DNA from: Alkalicoccobacillus plakortidis
GTDB taxonomy: Bacteria > Bacillota > Bacilli > Bacillales > Bacillaceae_D
Assembly (NCBI RefSeq): GCF_023703085.1
Contig: NZ_JAMQJY010000001.1
Location: forward strand, 2,604,001-2,668,000
DNA: 64,000 nt
Reading direction: 5' to 3'
Shown here: positions 61,749-64,000 of the stretch, in pieces
Position numbering within the stretch: the first letter of the stretch is position 1
Layout: each line of letters begins with the position of its first letter
Notes under the pieces: model-generated
Told to the model about the DNA's origin: nothing
What the model saw: only the letters and a program-made list of their open reading frames with translations
The model's database searches: none
Translations under genes and position numbers: made by a program

Positions 61749-62751
61749 GAACCTTCACCTCCGGATCGCCGTCCCACTCATCAGAGTAAATCCAGCAGCG
61801 TATTTGATTTCCGTGCTCGTCTTCTTCTAAATCCGGCAGACGATTGCATATCTCACTAGCATGCGGGCAACGTGGTGCGAAACGACAGCCAGTTGGCATA
61901 TTAGCGGGACTTGGAACAGATCCTCTAATTACAGACAGATCTTCTCCTTCTACGTCAACGTCGTGGCGTGGAAGTGATTCAAGTAAACCAACAGTATATG
62001 GGTGACGAGGATTAGCAAAAAGCTCTTCAACAGTTGCGTACTCAACGACTTTTCCGCAGTACATAACGGCTACATAGTCACAGGTTTCAGCTACAACTCC
62101 AAGATCATGAGTAATCATGATAATCGACATACCTAAACGATTCTGAAGATCTTTCATTAGTTCTAGAATTTGCGCTTGAATCGTAACATCTAGTGCTGTT
62201 GTTGGTTCATCAGCAATTAAAAGCTCAGGATTACAGGCTAAGGCCATAGCAATCATGACACGTTGACGCATTCCACCAGACAATTCATATGGGTATTGAT
62301 GCACGCGTTTTTCTGGTGAAGGAATACCAACCAGTTTTAACATATCAATTGACTTTTTAATGGCTTCTTTTTTGCCAACATTTTCGTGGATGCGGAACGA
62401 CTCGCCAATTTGCTGACCCACTGTATAAACAGGGTTCAGGGACGTCATTGGTTCCTGGAAAATCATTGAGATCTCATTCCCACGGATTTTTCGCATTGCA
62501 CTTTCACTTTTATTTGTTAGATCCTCGCCTTTAAACTCAATTTCTCCTCCAACAATTTTCCCTGGATTTTGGATTAATTTTAGAATCGACATAGCTGAGA
62601 TACTTTTACCAGATCCAGATTCACCAACGATTCCAAGGGTTTTGCCTTTAGGTACATCAAAGGTTACTCCATCTACGGCACGAACCTCCATACCTTGAGT
62701 GAAAAATGAGGTGCGAAGATCACGGATTTTTATAATCGAATCATTGCCCAT
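61723..62751 (-). CDS. Peptide ABC transporter ATP-binding protein, OppD/DppD type
   Basis: A 342-residue ATPase with Walker [14 protein letters not shown], signature [15 protein letters not shown], Walker [13 protein letters not shown] and the extension [14 protein letters not shown] that often binds an iron-sulfur cluster in this family. It pairs with the F-type subunit to power peptide import. It lies between the permease gene and the F-type ATPase gene. Confidence 0.93.
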   Translation of the reverse strand: MGNDSIIKIRDLRTSFFTQGMEVRAVDGVTFDVPKGKTLGIVGESGSGKSISAMSILKLIQNPGKIVGGEIEFKGEDLTNKSESAMRKIRGNEISMIFQEPMTSLNPVYTVGQQIGESFRIHENVGKKEAIKKSIDMLKLVGIPSPEKRVHQYPYELSGGMRQRVMIAMALACNPELLIADEPTTALDVTIQAQILELMKDLQNRLGMSIIMITHDLGVVAETCDYVAVMYCGKVVEYATVEELFANPRHPYTVGLLESLPRHDVDVEGEDLSVIRGSVPSPANMPTGCRFAPRCPHASEICNRLPDLEEDEHGNQIRCWIYSDEWDGDPEVKVHGTRTTQG

Positions 62752-62800
62752 GAAGGGTCACACACCTTTCATAAAATAATTGTCCTAGTTTAGAACAGGA

Positions 62801-63721
62801 TCAGTCTACGTCCACTCGTTTGTTTAATAGCTTGTATGCTACATCAACAAGTAAGTTTACAACTACAAATAAGAGAGAAACAACAAGCACAGTTCCTTGA
62901 ACAATTGGGAAGTCACGAGCTCGAATCGAATCAATAATTAAGCGTCCCATTCCGTTGATGGCAAAGACAGATTCGGCTAAAACGGTTCCTCCAAGTAGTG
63001 AACCAAATTGCAGTCCTACAACTGTTACAACAGGAATCATTGCATTTTTAAGGGCATGCTGATAAACCACATAACGTTCTTTTACCCCTTTTGCTCGTGC
63101 TGTACGGATATAATCCTGTCCAATAACTTCGAGCATACTTGAACGAGTCATACGAGCAATGATCGCAGCTCCAGTTGTTCCAAGTGTAAGTACTGGTAAC
63201 ACCATTTGACTAAATGATCCCCAACCAGATGAAGCAAACCAACCTAAATTAATAGAGAAGTATTGAATAAGCATTAATCCCATCCAGAAGTTCGGCATAG
63301 ACAAGCCAAACAAAGCTACAATCATAATTGCTGTATCAGCAAAGCTATAACGTTTGGTTGCGGAGATAATCCCTGCAATCATTCCTAGAAAGATACTGAA
63401 AATCGTACTATACAAGGCAAGCTCAACGGTTACCCAAAAGCGAGCTCCAATTTCGTCTCCAACAGCTCTACCATTTCGAATGGAATTACCGAAGTCTAAC
63501 GTAACAACATCTTTTAAATAATTAAAATATTGTGTAGGCAATGGATCATTAAGCCCTAGTCGTTCTCTCATTTGCTCAACTTGGTCGCCAGAAGCTGCCT
63601 CTCCGGCAAGAATCTGTGCAGGATCACCAGGAATTAAATGAACAAGACTAAATGTAATAATGGTTACGCCTAAAAGGACCGGAATCGTCTGAACTAGACG
63701 TCTGATGATGAAGGTTAACAT
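62801..63721 (-). CDS. Peptide ABC transporter permease, OppB/DppB type
   Basis: A 306-residue permease with six membrane helices, starting MLTFIIRRLVQTIPVLLGVT, with the LIPGDPA motif and the EAA loop DYIRTARAKGVKERYVVYQH that docks the ATPase. It ends LLVDVAYKLLNKRVDVD. AAAGGAG precedes the ATG. It forms a channel with the neighbouring C-type permease. Confidence 0.93.
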   Translation of the reverse strand: MLTFIIRRLVQTIPVLLGVTIITFSLVHLIPGDPAQILAGEAASGDQVEQMRERLGLNDPLPTQYFNYLKDVVTLDFGNSIRNGRAVGDEIGARFWVTVELALYSTIFSIFLGMIAGIISATKRYSFADTAIMIVALFGLSMPNFWMGLMLIQYFSINLGWFASSGWGSFSQMVLPVLTLGTTGAAIIARMTRSSMLEVIGQDYIRTARAKGVKERYVVYQHALKNAMIPVVTVVGLQFGSLLGGTVLAESVFAINGMGRLIIDSIRARDFPIVQGTVLVVSLLFVVVNLLVDVAYKLLNKRVDVD

Positions 63722-63738
63722 GTAATCGGCTCTCCTTT

Positions 63739-64000
63739 CTAATCTCTAAGCTTTGGATCAAGCGCGTCACGTAATCCATCACCAAAAATATTAAATGCTA
63801 GAACAACAAGAACAATAGCTAGTCCAGGAAATAAAGCTACGTGGCCAGCGTCGTACATATAGTTTCGACCATCTGCAAGCATCGCACCCCATTCAGGAAT
63901 TGGCGGTTGAGCACCAAGTCCAAGGAAAGATAAACCGGCAGCGGTTAATATCGCTGAGGCAATACTTAATGTCGCTTGAACAATTAGTGGCGAAGTAATA
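63739..64000 (-). CDS. Peptide ABC transporter permease, OppC/DppC type (partial)
   Basis: The last 86 codons of the second permease, cut by the right window edge. It reads [20 protein letters not shown], then [20 protein letters not shown] and ends [10 protein letters not shown], the DppC/OppC C-terminal signature. It precedes the B-type permease gene in transcription. A substrate-binding protein gene would be expected outside the window. Confidence 0.92.
   Translation of the reverse strand, partial: ITSPLIVQATLSIASAILTAAGLSFLGLGAQPPIPEWGAMLADGRNYMYDAGHVALFPGLAIVLVVLAFNIFGDGLRDALDPKLRD

Overview
The window looks like the replication-origin region of a low-GC, endospore-forming Bacillaceae. 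Gene order matches the Bacillus subtilis oriC neighbourhood almost gene for gene (purA, dnaC, rplI, gdpP, rpsR-ssb-rpsF, ychF, yyaC, parB-parA, noc, rsmG, mnmG, mnmE, jag, yidC, rnpA, rpmH, dnaA, dnaN, yaaA, recF, remB, gyrB, gyrA, rRNA, yaaC, guaB, dacA, pdxS-pdxT, serS). Sporulation-linked genes (yyaC, yidC/spoIIIJ) and a complete WalRK set agree with this. Species cannot be fixed from sequence alone.

Layout. 1-2.0 kb is accessory: a partial unknown reading frame and a 422-aa HTH-TPR (RRNPP-type) regulator whose 3' end overlaps a possible 47-aa peptide frame, closed by a terminator. 2.3-7.8 kb is the walRKHIJ operon. 8.0-8.5 kb holds five tRNA genes (Lys-Glu-Asp-Phe-Thr). purA follows, with a PurR operator and a sigma-A promoter. 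10.6-16.7 kb carries dnaC, rplI, gdpP, yybS, rpsR, ssb and rpsF. An IS1182-type element (16.95-18.83 kb) separates rpsF from ychF. 19-33.5 kb holds chromosome-segregation and tRNA-modification genes, with three parS sites. oriC is bipartite around dnaA (34.3-36.3 kb). Genes to its left point mostly left and genes to its right mostly right, as expected for bidirectional replication. The right arm has dnaN to gyrA, an HD-GYP-like gene, one rRNA operon without spacer tRNAs, yaaC, guaB, dacA, pdxST, T-box-serS, a nitrilase-family hydrolase and an Nramp-related transporter. It ends with a leftward peptide ABC-transporter operon cut by the window edge.

Two things stand out. First, at least ten genes, several normally essential (dnaC, serS), are split by single-base indels. 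Eleven of the thirteen indels sit at GCTGG/CCAGC: eight read GCTTGG where the frame needs GCTGG, and three read GCTGG where it needs GCTGGG. This points to a motif-specific sequencing artefact, perhaps caused by a modified base, and not to gene decay. I therefore annotate these genes at full length. Second, four intergenic regions (2.05, 10.1-10.5, 33.7-34.0 and 50.5-51.4 kb) carry degenerate repeats with a strict 20-21 bp period, three of them with a CAAGA (TCTTG) core. Sites two helical turns apart would lie on one face of the DNA. I do not recognise this repeat family.
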